Positions 45,848-54,427 of a DNA stretch of 64,000 nucleotides are shown piece by piece. A model generated the notes under the pieces. That model made no database searches and had not been told where the DNA came from. It saw only the letters and a list, made by a program, of their open reading frames with translations. The translations under genes and the position numbers were made by a program. Position 1 is the first letter of the stretch; every line of letters begins with the position of its first letter. Source of the DNA: Sphingobium sp. JS3065 (lineage in GTDB: Bacteria; Pseudomonadota; Alphaproteobacteria; Sphingomonadales; Sphingomonadaceae); the NCBI RefSeq assembly GCF_026427355.1, contig NZ_CP102664.1, positions 1,364,001 to 1,428,000 of the forward strand. Reading direction: 5' to 3'.

Positions 45848-47139
45848 TCGCTCGCCGCGCTGCCGACGCTTGCATCGATCAACCCCGCCCGCATCATCAA
45901 CCAGAACAGGACGATCCCCGGCACCGCCAGCGCGGTTGTCAGCAGGTAGAAGTCGACATAGCCGAACCGCTCGATCATCGCGCCCGCCGTCGTCCCGGTC
46001 AGGAACCGCCCGACGATGCTCGCCGCCGCCGAAATCAGCGCATATTGCGCGGCGGTGAAGCGCAGGTCGCACAAGGCGGAGAAATAGGCGACCACCGTCA
46101 CCCCGCCGATCCCGCTGGCGAAATTCTCGAAACCGATGGCCCCCGCCATGCCCCAATTGCTCTTGCCCAGCGCGGCCAGCATCGCGAAGCTGAAATTGGA
46201 CACGCCCATCAGCAGCAGCCCGACCAGCACGGACCGCTTCATCCCCATCCGCGCATAGAGCACGCCGCCCACGAAAATCCCGATCAGATAGGCCCAGAAA
46301 CCGATCCCCACGTCGTAAATGGCGATCTCGTCATTGGTATAGCCCATATCGTCGAACAACAGGCGGAAGGTCAGGTTCGCCAGCGTGTCCCCGATCTTGT
46401 GGAGCAGGATGAACAGCAGCACCAGCCACGCCCCGCGCCGCCGGAAAAACTCCACCAGCGGCCCCGCGATGGATTGCCACACCTCTCCCATCCCGCGCCG
46501 CGCCGTCGGCTCCCGGTGCCGCTCCGGCTCGCCCAGCACCAGCCCGGTCAACATGGCGGGCAAAGCAAAGACCGCGCAGGCCAGATAGGCCCCATGCCAC
46601 CCGACCCGCGCCGCCAGCACCAGCGCCAGCGCCCCCGCCGCGACCGACCCGATCCGCCAGCCATATTGCGACATGCCCGACCCCACGCCCAATTGCTCCG
46701 GCTTCAGGCTTTCGATCCGATAGGCGTCGATCACGATGTCGAACGTCGCCCCGGCCACCCCGACCAATATCGCCGCATAGGCGGTCTGCAACAGGCTGGT
46801 GGATGGATCGACCAGCGCCAGATTGGCCACCGCCGCCATCACCAGCAGCCCGGCGAAGATCAGCCACGAAACCCGCTGCCCCAACCGCCCAATGACCGGC
46901 AGACGCACGCCATCGACCACCCAGGCCCACAGAAATTTAAGGTTATAGACCAGGAAGGCGAGGGTGAAGGCCGTCACCGCCTTCTTGTCGATCCCGTCCT
47001 GCGCCAGCCGCGTCGTCAGCGTCGCGCCGATCATCGCATAGGGAAAACCCGACGAAATCCCCAGAAAAAAGGCCCCCAAGGGCGCCTTCTGCACATAGGG
47101 CTTCACCGCATCCAGCCAGCCCTTTGCAATATCAGTCAT
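45832..47139 (-). CDS. MFS permease, AmpG-like (muropeptide transporter type)
   Basis: A 435-residue inner-membrane protein from the ATG at 47139 with about 12 membrane helices. LGISSGFPYAMIGATLTTRLAQDGI and FLWAWVVDGVRLP near the start, and DIVIDAYRIESLKPEQLGVGSGMSQYGWRIG later, are the AmpG/acetyl-CoA transporter-like signature. ENFASGIGGVTVVAYFSALCDLRFTAAQYALISA in the second half is also typical. AmpG imports anhydro-muropeptides for cell-wall recycling and beta-lactamase control. No other recycling gene is adjacent. It runs toward DUF6628 with overlapping 3' ends. Confidence 0.88.
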   Translation of the reverse strand: MTDIAKGWLDAVKPYVQKAPLGAFFLGISSGFPYAMIGATLTTRLAQDGIDKKAVTAFTLAFLVYNLKFLWAWVVDGVRLPVIGRLGQRVSWLIFAGLLVMAAVANLALVDPSTSLLQTAYAAILVGVAGATFDIVIDAYRIESLKPEQLGVGSGMSQYGWRIGSVAAGALALVLAARVGWHGAYLACAVFALPAMLTGLVLGEPERHREPTARRGMGEVWQSIAGPLVEFFRRRGAWLVLLFILLHKIGDTLANLTFRLLFDDMGYTNDEIAIYDVGIGFWAYLIGIFVGGVLYARMGMKRSVLVGLLLMGVSNFSFAMLAALGKSNWGMAGAIGFENFASGIGGVTVVAYFSALCDLRFTAAQYALISAAASIVGRFLTGTTAGAMIERFGYVDFYLLTTALAVPGIVLFWLMMRAGLIDASVGSAASDQPAA

Positions 47140-47212
47140 AAATGCGGCGGCCCCCGATGATCGTTCCTGACCACCATATGGCCAAACCCCGCCCAAACAA
47201 CCACCCAAAAAA

Positions 47213-47284
47213 CCTTCTCCCTTGAGGGAGAAGGATACGCAGCCTTACCGGCTCCGCCGGTTAGGCGAAGTTGGATGAGGGGGG
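47213..47284. repeat. Palindromic intergenic repeat, family A
   Basis: It starts with the palindrome CCTTCTCCC-TTGA-GGGAGAAGG (47213-47234), continues GATACGCAGCCTTAC with an inner CCGGC/GCCGG hairpin and ends AGTTGGATGAGGGGGG. It matches the right half of 31834-32011 over its whole length. It lies between the receiver-protein stop and the permease start. Confidence 0.75.
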
Positions 47285-47310
47285 ATCGAACCTCTCGACC
47301 AATCCCACCC

Positions 47311-47769
47311 TCACCCCAAATTCCCGAACAAATGCAACCCATCCGGCAGGCGCGGCAGTTCCTTCCCCCGCAGCAGCGCGTCGACGACCGCGACCGCCGC
47401 CAGCAAATCCCGCGGCGCATAGGGCTTGGCCAGACACCCCAAGGCCATTTCCGGCGCATCCACCGGACAAGCCCCCGTCACGAACAGCACCGCCACCCCC
47501 CGGCCCGCGGCAAAGCGCGCCAGATCGATGCCGGTCCTTTTCCCATGCAGCGTCACGTCCGCGATCACCAGGTCGACGCTCTCTTCCTCGATCACGCTGA
47601 CGGCATGGCCATATTCATCGACGGTCGCGGCCACGCGATAGCCCGCCGTCTCCAGCACATGTTCATTGTCGAATGCGACCAGCGGCTCATCCTCGACCAC
47701 CAGCACGCTGCGAATGGCCTTGCGGCGCCCCCGCGCCCCGGCTTCCCCTTTTACCAGCCCGAAAAACAT
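47311..47769 (-). CDS. Stand-alone response-regulator receiver protein
   Basis: 152 residues if started at the ATG at 47769; the open frame extends 33 codons upstream with poor composition. The CheY-like receiver is complete: acidic pair in VVEDEP (Glu26, Asp27), phospho-acceptor Asp71 in VIADVTLHG, Thr98 in LFVTGA and Lys115 in CLAKPYAP. No DNA-binding or enzyme domain follows, so it works by protein contact or phosphotransfer. No kinase is adjacent; the kinase-like gene at 29431-31137 is 16 kb away. Confidence 0.85.
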   Translation of the reverse strand: MFFGLVKGEAGARGRRKAIRSVLVVEDEPLVAFDNEHVLETAGYRVAATVDEYGHAVSVIEEESVDLVIADVTLHGKRTGIDLARFAAGRGVAVLFVTGACPVDAPEMALGCLAKPYAPRDLLAAVAVVDALLRGKELPRLPDGLHLFGNLG

Positions 47770-47931
47770 TTGCCGATCCGCCCCATTTGCGCCATTCAGC
47801 CGACCAACGTGCGGGACCCCAAACGGGTTTCCCACGGTCCCTGCGCACAGGCGCAAGGACGGCACCATTCGTCAATTATCCGGCCATCCCGAATATGGGA
47901 ATGCCATCCCGTTTTGAAAAGGAACGCTTCC

Positions 47932-48867
47932 GTGGAACCGCCGAAAAAATCTGGACCGCCCCGCCGGTCAGGCCCCGGTGGTCCCAGGCGCCCGGCGGGT
48001 GGCCCCCATCGAACGGCTGGCGCAAAACCGCCCTCCAGCTCCCGCCCGGCACGCCCTCCGTTCAGGAAGGCAAAAACCGCGCCCGACAAGCCCGCGAACC
48101 CGCATCCGGCCCGCGCGGAGGCGACGGCCAGCGGCAAGAACGAACCGCAGCGCATCGCGAAACTGCTCGCCCGCGCAGGCGTCGCTTCCCGCCGCGAAGT
48201 CGAACGGATGATCGAGGAAGGCCGCGTCACCCTCAACGGCGAAGCGATCACGACCCCCGCCACCCTGCTTTCCTCGCTCCACGGCGTGGCGGTGGACGGC
48301 ACGCCCGTCGCCGCCCCCGCGCCGACCCGCCTGTTCCTCTTCCACAAGCCGTCGGGTTTCCTCACCACGGAACGCGACCCGCGCGGCCGCCCGACCATCT
48401 ACGACAAGCTGCCCGCCGACCTGCCCCGCCTCATGCCGATCGGCCGTCTCGACATGACGACCGAAGGCTTGCTGCTGCTGACCACCGACGGCGAATTCAA
48501 GCGCCAGATGGAATTGCCCTCGACCGGCGTGCCGCGCACCTACCGCGCCCGCGCCTTCGGCGAAGTCAGCCAGAACCAGCTTGAAGACCTGTTCGACGGG
48601 CTGGAGATAGACGGTGTCCGCTATGGCCAGATAGAGGCCAATCTGGAGCGCCGCACCGGCCGCAACCAGTGGATCGAAATGACCCTGACCGAAGGCAAGA
48701 ACCGCGAAGTCCGTCGCATCCTCGAACATCTGGGCCTTCAGGTGAGCCGCCTGATCCGCACCAGCTACGGCCCCTTCCACCTGGGCGAACTCGCCTCCGG
48801 CGCGGTAGAGGAAGTGCGCCAGCACGACCTCATCGTCTTCCGCAACAGCCTGAAGGCGCCCAAATGA
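47932..48867 (+). CDS. Ribosomal large-subunit pseudouridine synthase, RluB/RsuA family
   Basis: 311 residues from a GTG at 47932 with AAAAGGA 8 bases before it; the frame stays open far upstream but only as an antisense shadow of the receiver gene. An Arg/Pro/Lys-rich tail of about 70 residues comes first, then the S4 RNA-binding domain (QRIAKLLARAGVASRREVER, MIEEGRVTLNGEAI). The catalytic domain follows with HKPSGFLTTERDPRGRP, the catalytic Asp in GRLDMTTEGLLLLT, and EGKNREVRRILEHLGLQVSRLIR. It makes pseudouridine in 23S rRNA (RluB-like, near position 2605) or a related site. rsmD overlaps its stop. Confidence 0.92.
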   Translation: MEPPKKSGPPRRSGPGGPRRPAGGPHRTAGAKPPSSSRPARPPFRKAKTAPDKPANPHPARAEATASGKNEPQRIAKLLARAGVASRREVERMIEEGRVTLNGEAITTPATLLSSLHGVAVDGTPVAAPAPTRLFLFHKPSGFLTTERDPRGRPTIYDKLPADLPRLMPIGRLDMTTEGLLLLTTDGEFKRQMELPSTGVPRTYRARAFGEVSQNQLEDLFDGLEIDGVRYGQIEANLERRTGRNQWIEMTLTEGKNREVRRILEHLGLQVSRLIRTSYGPFHLGELASGAVEEVRQHDLIVFRNSLKAPK

Positions 48868-49403
48868 GAATCATCGCAGGCCAATGGCGCGGCCGCCCCC
48901 TCACCGCCCCCAAGGGCGACGCGACCCGCCCTACCGCCGACCGCACCCGCGAAACCCTCTTCTCCATGCTGCTCAGCCGCATCGGCTCGTTCGAAGGGCT
49001 GGCTGTCGGGGATTTCTTCGCAGGCTCCGGCGCGCTGGGCTATGAAGCCCTCTCACGCGGCGCGGCAAGCTGCATCTTCGTGGAACAGGACCGCCCCGCC
49101 CTGGACGCGATCCGCGCCAATGGCGACAGGCTGGGCGTCCGCCCCGACATCCGCCAGAGCAGCGTCCTGTCCCTCGGCCCGGCGGCCAGGCCGCTGGACC
49201 TCATCTTCATGGACCCGCCCTACAATAGCGGCGCGGGCATGGTGGCGCTGGACAAGCTCAGCCGCCTGGGCTGGACCGGCCCCGCCACCTGGATCAGCAT
49301 CGAAACCGACCGCCGCGAGGATGTGGAGGTGAAAGGCTTCACCAACGAAGCCACCCGCGACGTAGGCAAAGCCCGCCTGACCCTCCTGAGAGCAACGCCC
49401 TAA
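48864..49403 (+). CDS. rsmD: 16S rRNA (guanine966-N2)-methyltransferase
   Basis: A 179-residue SAM-dependent methyltransferase. MRIIAGQWRGRPL, then TRPTADRTRETLFSML, the SAM motif FFAGSGALGYEALSRGA and the catalytic MDPPYNSG are diagnostic of RsmD. It methylates G966 of 16S rRNA in the assembled 30S subunit. Its ATG overlaps the stop of the pseudouridine synthase (ATGA), so two rRNA-modifying enzymes are made together. Confidence 0.95.
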   Translation: MRIIAGQWRGRPLTAPKGDATRPTADRTRETLFSMLLSRIGSFEGLAVGDFFAGSGALGYEALSRGAASCIFVEQDRPALDAIRANGDRLGVRPDIRQSSVLSLGPAARPLDLIFMDPPYNSGAGMVALDKLSRLGWTGPATWISIETDRREDVEVKGFTNEATRDVGKARLTLLRATP

Positions 49404-49406
49404 ACT

Positions 49407-49450
49407 CCCTCTCCCCCACGGGGGAGAGGGCCGGGGAGAGGGGGCTGCGC
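49407..49450. repeat. Palindromic intergenic repeat, family A variant
   Basis: CCCTCTCCCCC pairs with GGGGGAGAGGG (49407-49417 / 49420-49430) across only two bases and is followed by CCGGGGAGAGGGGGCTGCGC, like the left half of 31834-32011 in its end. It lies just after the rsmD stop and before the convergent globin gene. Confidence 0.65.
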
Positions 49451-49479
49451 AACCAGAAGGTCACGCGACCCATCCCCAT

Positions 49480-49929
49480 TCAAGCCGCCTCAGCCTCCTC
49501 ATAGGCCTGCGCCTCCCTGCCGATCAATATGTTGGCCAGGAACCAATAGGCCTGCCCCCAGGCATCCAGCACCGCGTCGGTGGCGACCTCCGCCCCCAGC
49601 ACATCCCTGATCGCGGGCAGCAACGCCTCCGCCACCTTGGGATAATGTTCCGCCTTCACGCCCGTCTCGACATGCCGCTGCACCATCCGGGCGACCGCGC
49701 CGTCCAACGCCTGCAACCTGTCGATATTCTCCGCATAGCCCAATATCGCCGCCGCCAGCCGCCTGGGCTGCTCCCCGCTGTCCTGCGCGGCCTGATCGAA
49801 CATGTCCTTGATCGACGCATCCTGGAACAGCCGCGCATACATGGCCGTCGTGATCTCCACCCCATGCTGGCGCAGCGCGGGCGCGGTAGCCTTGACGATG
49901 GCGATGGTGTCGGCGGTCAACTGGGTCAT
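49480..49929 (-). CDS. Single-domain globin of the flavohemoglobin family
   Basis: A 149-residue heme protein matching the globin part of flavohemoglobin with no reductase domain: B10 Tyr31 (TAMYARLF), E7 Gln54 (EQPRRLAAAILGYA), proximal F8 His86 (MVQRHVETGVKAEHYPKV) and ANILIGREAQAYEE at the end. Such single-domain globins bind O2 and NO and can scavenge NO if a separate reductase supplies electrons. It is divergent from the NsrR-type gene, with an NsrR-like operator between them, so it is probably induced by nitric oxide. Confidence 0.93.
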   Translation of the reverse strand: MTQLTADTIAIVKATAPALRQHGVEITTAMYARLFQDASIKDMFDQAAQDSGEQPRRLAAAILGYAENIDRLQALDGAVARMVQRHVETGVKAEHYPKVAEALLPAIRDVLGAEVATDAVLDAWGQAYWFLANILIGREAQAYEEAEAA

Positions 49930-49957
49930 TTATGCACCTTTCCTTGGAGACTCGATA

Positions 49958-49980
49958 AAGGTGCATTTACGTTGCATCTT
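49958..49980. promoter_or_regulatory. NsrR-like operator
   Basis: AAGGTGCA, seven bases, TGCATCTT forms a 23-base 11-1-11 imperfect palindrome that fits the known NsrR consensus (AAGATGCA...TGCATCTT) with one mismatch in the left arm. It lies 29 bases upstream of the globin start and 62 bases before the regulator start, so it could control both. Confidence 0.75.
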
Positions 49981-50041
49981 TTAAGATGTAAATAGAATGA
50001 ATGTTTGAAACCGACACCCCGGCCACCTATGGGTTTCCTTC

Positions 50042-50521
50042 ATGCAATTGACCCGCCACACCGACTATGCCCTCCGCGTCCTGATCCACCTCGCCGTGAC
50101 CCCCTCCGGCCAGGCGACCATCCCGGAAATCGCCGACGCCTATGGACTGTCGCGCAATCATCTGATGAAGGTGGTGCATCATCTGGGCCAGGGCGGCCTC
50201 CTGGACACCCGGCGCGGCCGCGGCGGAGGCTTCACCCTCGCCCGCCCTTCCCAGGCGATCACCATCGGCGAAGTCGTCCGCTATTCGGAACCCGATATGA
50301 ACATGGCGGACTGCGGCTCCTGCGCCCTCCGCACCGCCTGCGGCCTGTCGGGCATTTTGAAGGCGGCCACCGCCGCCTTCCTCGCCGTCCTCGACCGGCA
50401 CAGCCTGGCCGATGCGGCCCGCGACCGGGCCGGGCTGGCAGCGATCATCGCCGCCCTGCCCGGCCCGAACACTTCGCTTACCGATGCTTGCGCGCCGACT
50501 TCCTCGCCTCACCCCGATTGA
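50042..50521 (+). CDS. nsrR: Rrf2-family regulator, NsrR type (nitric-oxide sensing)
   Basis: A 159-residue repressor. The winged helix starts MQLTRHTDYALRVLIHLAVT and has IPEIADAYGLSRNHLMKVVHHL as recognition region and RGRGGGFTLARP as wing. Three cysteines, Cys91, Cys94 and Cys100 (DCGSCALRTACGL), would hold the NO-sensitive iron-sulfur cluster; the first spacing is shorter than in E. coli NsrR. It is divergent from an NO-related globin with an NsrR-like site between, which supports the name. The last 44 bases overlap the convergent secreted-protein gene. Confidence 0.88.
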   Translation: MQLTRHTDYALRVLIHLAVTPSGQATIPEIADAYGLSRNHLMKVVHHLGQGGLLDTRRGRGGGFTLARPSQAITIGEVVRYSEPDMNMADCGSCALRTACGLSGILKAATAAFLAVLDRHSLADAARDRAGLAAIIAALPGPNTSLTDACAPTSSPHPD

Positions 50522-50942
50522 TGCAGCTATCCTGCACGGTCTTGCTGCACAGCGGATACTCCTTCTGCTCGGTCGGTGGCGGCGTCATATTGCCGCCCAC
50601 CGTCGCGGGATTGGCGGAAGTGCCTACCGGGGCCGATGGATCTCGCGGCACCCCGGCGGGAGCCGGTTGCATCCCCGTGTTCGGCGGCACCGCGCCAGTA
50701 GGCTGCCCCGCGTTCGGATCGGCGGCTGGCGGCGGCGCGGCTGGCGTAGCTGGAGTTGCCGGCGCGGTCCCCGGCTCAGCCGGAGAAGCTGGAGTAGCCG
50801 GCGTCGCACCCTGTCCGGGCGGAGGCGGCGCATCGGTTGCGGGCGGCTGCGCCGAAGCGGGCATATCCTGCGCAATCGCAATGCCGGTAACGCCTGTGCC
50901 GAAGGCCAATATGGCCGCACCTGCCAACAGGATCGATTTCAT
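50478..50942 (-). CDS. Secreted Pro/Ala-rich protein of unknown function
   Basis: 154 residues from the ATG at 50942 (AAAGG 9 bases before it; an ATG 3 codons upstream abuts that site). A signal peptide is clear (MKSILLAGAAILAFGTGVTG to AIAQ). The middle ~90 residues are Pro/Ala/Thr-rich and low in complexity. The end is a compact conserved-looking segment, KEYPLCSKTVQDSCINRGEA with two cysteines that could form a disulfide, and a basic tail ARKSARKHR. No family is recognised. Its 3' end overlaps nsrR by 44 bases on the opposite strand. Confidence 0.75.
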   Translation of the reverse strand: MKSILLAGAAILAFGTGVTGIAIAQDMPASAQPPATDAPPPPGQGATPATPASPAEPGTAPATPATPAAPPPAADPNAGQPTGAVPPNTGMQPAPAGVPRDPSAPVGTSANPATVGGNMTPPPTEQKEYPLCSKTVQDSCINRGEARKSARKHR

Positions 50943-51344
50943 CGGGATCATCCTTTCCTAGTCTCACCCCGTTCTGCCGTTCGGGTTGGGGAAAGAACCG
51001 GAATTGCCACTCCGGCGTTCCGGCGATGGCGACGAACCGTTTTGGACGCGCCGTCAGACGATCCCTTCAGACGATCAGCCTATCAGGGTCAACTATTGGG
51101 AAAACGATCGAACTTCGGCAGTTCCGACCAGAGGCGCGCCCGCGCTCTTCCGGCAATCGGCACAATGGCACAAAGCGCTGAACAATGGTTCGCCCAGCGC
51201 CTCATAATGAATTGCCCCCCATCGACACCGCCCCGTGACCATGTGCTTTCCCCTTGCATGATTCGCCTTTTGTTCTCATAAACCCCCTAACGTCGCAAGG
51301 CCCCGGCCCTTGCCCCTTCCGGCCCCTCGCCCTAGTTGGAAAGC
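50943..51344. other. Intergenic region before the helicase gene
   Basis: About 400 bases with no convincing gene on either strand. It should hold the promoter of the secreted protein (left) and of the helicase (right). No clear palindrome or repeat of families A or B was seen. Confidence 0.4.
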
Positions 51345-53621
51345 ATGACCCTGCCCGCCCCCTCGCCCGACGATCCCGCCTATTTGCAGGGCCTCAACGA
51401 ACCGCAGCGGGAAGCCGTCCTCACCACCGAAGGCCCGGTGCTGGTGCTTGCCGGAGCGGGCACGGGCAAGACAGCCGCCCTCACCGCCCGCCTCGCCCAC
51501 CTGATCGCCACGCGCCGGGCCTACCCATCCGAAATCCTCGCCGTCACCTTCACCAACAAGGCGGCGCGGGAGATGCGCGAGCGCGTCGGCCGCATGATCG
51601 GCCCGGCGGTGGAGGGCATGCCCTGGCTCGGCACCTTCCACGCCGTCGCGGCCAGGATGCTGCGCCGCCATGCCGAACTGGTCGGCCTGCAATCCAATTT
51701 CACCATCCTCGACACCGACGACCAGCTTCGCCTGCTGAAGCAGCTTATCCAGGCGGAAGGCATCGATGAAAAGCGCTGGCCCGCCCGGCAACTGGGCGGC
51801 CTCATCGACCAATGGAAGAACAAGGGCCTGACCCCGGAGGAAATCGGCGCGGGCGAAAGCGAAGGCTATGCGAATGGCAAGGGGCAGAAGCTCTACGCCG
51901 CCTATCAGGCCCGGCTGCGCGACGTGAACGCCTGCGATTTCGGCGACTTGCTGCTGCATGTTCTGGTCATATTGAAACGCCATCGCGACGTACTGGAAAG
52001 CTATCAGCAGCGTTTCCGCTACATCATGGTCGACGAATATCAGGACACGAACAGCAGCCAATATCTCTGGCTCCGGCTGCTCGCCCAGACGCGCAAGAAT
52101 ATCTGCTGCGTGGGCGACGACGACCAGTCCATCTATAGCTGGCGCGGCGCCGAAGTCGCCAATATCCTGCGTTTCGAAAAGGATTTTCCGGGCGCAAAGA
52201 TCGTCCGCCTCGAACAAAATTACCGCTCCACACCCCATATCCTGGGCGCGGCCTCCGGCGTGATCGCGGAAAACGGCAACCGCCTCGGCAAGACGCTCTG
52301 GACCGACATCGACGTGGGTGAAAAGGTCCGCATCATCGGCGTATGGGACGGCCCGGAGGAAGCCCGCCGGGTGGGCGAGGAAATCGAATCGATCGAGCGC
52401 GACGGCGGCTCGCTGGAAGAAGTCGCCATCCTCGTCCGCGCTCAGCACCAGACCCGCGAATTCGAAGACCGCTTCATCCAGATCGGCCTGCCCTATCGCA
52501 TCGTCGGCGGCTTCCGCTTCTATGAGCGCGCCGAAATCCGCGACGCGCTCGCCTATCTGCGCCTCGTCAATCAGCCTGCCGACGACCTGGCCTTCGAACG
52601 AATCGTCAATGTCCCCAAGCGCGGATTAGGCGACAAGGCGGTGGAAAAGCTCCATCGACTCGCCCGGGCCGAGGGCATTCCGCTCGCACTCGCCGCCGCC
52701 CGCATCCTCGACACGGATGAGATGACTCCGCAGGCCCGCCGGACCCTGGGCGCCTTCATCGGCGACCTCGCCCGCTGGCGCGACCGCGCGGCGCAACTAC
52801 CCCATGCGGAACTCGCCCGGCAGATATTGGACGAAAGCGGCTATACCGCCATGCTCCAGGCCGAACGCACCACGGAAAGCGCCGGGCGGCTGGAAAATCT
52901 GAGCGAACTCACCCGCGCCATGGAGGAATATGAGACGCTGGGCGCGTTCCTTGAGCATGTCTCGCTGGTCATGGATAATGAGGCGCAAGCGGAGGAGCGC
53001 AAGATCACGATCATGACCATCCACGCCGCCAAGGGGCTGGAGTTCGACACCGTGTTCCTCGCGGGCTGGGAAGAAGGCATTTTCCCCTCCCAGCGCGCCC
53101 TTGACGAAGGCGGCCTCAATTCGCTGGAGGAAGAACGCCGCCTCGCCTATGTCGCGATCACGCGGGCGCGGAAATTGTGCCTTATCCTCCATGCCGCCAA
53201 CCGCCGCATCTACGGCCAGTGGACCAGTTCCATCCCCTCCCGCTTCGTCGGCGAACTGCCGCCCGAACATGTGGAGGAGGAAAGCAGCATGTCCGGCGGC
53301 GCCTCGCTCTGGCGCGCCAACTGGTCGGAACGCGCCGACCCCTTCGCCAATGTCCAGCGCGGCAGCGGTCGAGGCCCCGGCTGGCAACGCGCCCAGCAGA
53401 GCGGCCAGTTCGCGAAGGAACCCGTCCGCATCGTGGAAGCCCGCGCCTCGGCCATCTCGCTAGGCAATAAGGGCCGCGACGACATGAGCGTCGGCCTGCG
53501 CGTCTTCCACCAGAAATTCGGCTACGGCACCATAGCGGAGATTGAAGGCAACAAGCTGGAGATCGATTTCGAAACAGCGGGGCGGAAGCGGGTGATGGAC
53601 AGCTTCGTTCAGCCCGCTTGA
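51345..53621 (+). CDS. UvrD/PcrA-type ATP-dependent DNA helicase
   Basis: A 758-residue superfamily 1A helicase from the ATG at 51345 (a TTG 3 codons upstream is less likely). Visible: Q-motif GLNEPQREAVLTTEGP, Walker A AGAGTGKT (36-43), TFTNKAAREMRERV, Walker B VDEYQDTN, GDDDQSIYSWRGAE, LEQNYRST, TIHAAKGLEFDTVFLAGWEEG and YVAITRARK. The C-terminus carries a PcrA-like Tudor domain (VFHQKFGYGTIAEIEGNKLEI) that contacts RNA polymerase. It unwinds DNA 3' to 5' in repair and at stalled replication. uvrD and pcrA are used for such proteins; I cannot separate the two names here. Confidence 0.95.
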   Translation: MTLPAPSPDDPAYLQGLNEPQREAVLTTEGPVLVLAGAGTGKTAALTARLAHLIATRRAYPSEILAVTFTNKAAREMRERVGRMIGPAVEGMPWLGTFHAVAARMLRRHAELVGLQSNFTILDTDDQLRLLKQLIQAEGIDEKRWPARQLGGLIDQWKNKGLTPEEIGAGESEGYANGKGQKLYAAYQARLRDVNACDFGDLLLHVLVILKRHRDVLESYQQRFRYIMVDEYQDTNSSQYLWLRLLAQTRKNICCVGDDDQSIYSWRGAEVANILRFEKDFPGAKIVRLEQNYRSTPHILGAASGVIAENGNRLGKTLWTDIDVGEKVRIIGVWDGPEEARRVGEEIESIERDGGSLEEVAILVRAQHQTREFEDRFIQIGLPYRIVGGFRFYERAEIRDALAYLRLVNQPADDLAFERIVNVPKRGLGDKAVEKLHRLARAEGIPLALAAARILDTDEMTPQARRTLGAFIGDLARWRDRAAQLPHAELARQILDESGYTAMLQAERTTESAGRLENLSELTRAMEEYETLGAFLEHVSLVMDNEAQAEERKITIMTIHAAKGLEFDTVFLAGWEEGIFPSQRALDEGGLNSLEEERRLAYVAITRARKLCLILHAANRRIYGQWTSSIPSRFVGELPPEHVEEESSMSGGASLWRANWSERADPFANVQRGSGRGPGWQRAQQSGQFAKEPVRIVEARASAISLGNKGRDDMSVGLRVFHQKFGYGTIAEIEGNKLEIDFETAGRKRVMDSFVQPA

Positions 53622-54157
53622 AGCGAACCATCACCGTCATTCATGGGGAAAGAGACTGCCAATCTCCTCTTGGTTACCCATGGCTCTGCCTGAGTGATGA
53701 AGTAGGAATGTCCAGTATTGAATGGAAGGCAGACATTCAAAGCCGTCATCCCAGCGAAAGCTGGGATCTCAGGCGATAGGGCACGGACCAGCCTCACGAG
53801 ATCCCAGCTTTCGCTGGGATGACGATTTTATCAACGTCTGCTTCTGGCCGCTTCCAGCCCTTCCCCTCATCCGACCTAGACTTGGACGCCTCGTTGGGAC
53901 CATGCGTCACCCAAGCGCCACAGCCCCCTCCAAAAACATCCTATTTCTCCGGCGAGAAACAATTGCGCCTGTCCTATTCCACACCACCGGGTCTATCCCG
54001 CATCCCTCTTTGAAACGTCCGGCAGATCGCGTCCCCACGCCTACGCGCGCCCAGGCACGCGCGCGCATACACTGTGAACTTCGGCGTAAAAATGCTAGTT
54101 TTCCGCCATTGCGCAGCAGTTTTCGGAAACCATCCGAGCCTATATCAATTCGGAAAT
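53622..54157. other. Intergenic region with repeat B, no gene
   Basis: 536 bases between the helicase and the first tRNA-Ala. It contains the family B repeat at 53745-53825. The rest has no supported open frame; a GCGCGC-rich run near 54045-54065 is simple sequence. Confidence 0.5.
53745..53825. repeat. Palindromic intergenic repeat, family B
   Basis: An 81-base imperfect palindrome: CGTCATCCCAGCGAAAGCTG with GGATCTCAGGCG at one end and CGAGATCCCAGC with TTTCGCTGGGATGACG at the other, each arm itself carrying a small hairpin, separated by ATAGGGCACGGACCAGCCT. The copy at 62850-62928 is nearly identical. Confidence 0.82.
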
Positions 54158-54233
54158 TGGTGGAGCCTAGCGGGATCGAACCGCTGACCTCCTGCATGCC
54201 ATGCAGGCGCTCTCCCAGCTGAGCTAAGGCCCC
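54158..54233 (-). tRNA. tRNA-Ala(GGC), copy 1
   Basis: The minus strand gives a complete cloverleaf with CCA: acceptor GGGGCCT/AGGCTCC, D-arm GCTC...GAGC, anticodon stem CCTGC/GCAGG with loop ATGGCAT (anticodon GGC), T-arm AGCGG-TTCGATC-CCGCT. It decodes GCC and GCU alanine codons, the former very frequent in this G+C-rich genome. Confidence 0.96.
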
Positions 54234-54427
54234 ATCGTTGCGGCATCATACCGCATCGCAATGGATCAAGCCATGTCCGGCATCGAAGCCGTCGGCCCTA
54301 TGTCTGGACATCCCTTGCCTGGCATTGGAGCGTTTATAGAGGTCGCGAACAACCTCTCCACACCCCTCGCCTGCGCTCGGGCGTTTTCCGGAAAAATGTC
54401 CCCCGGACATTTTCTTTCCCGGAAAAC

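Noticed and set aside
47275..47931. N-terminal extension of the pseudouridine synthase to 47275
   Set aside because: Antisense to the receiver gene; the GTG at 47932 has a good ribosome site.
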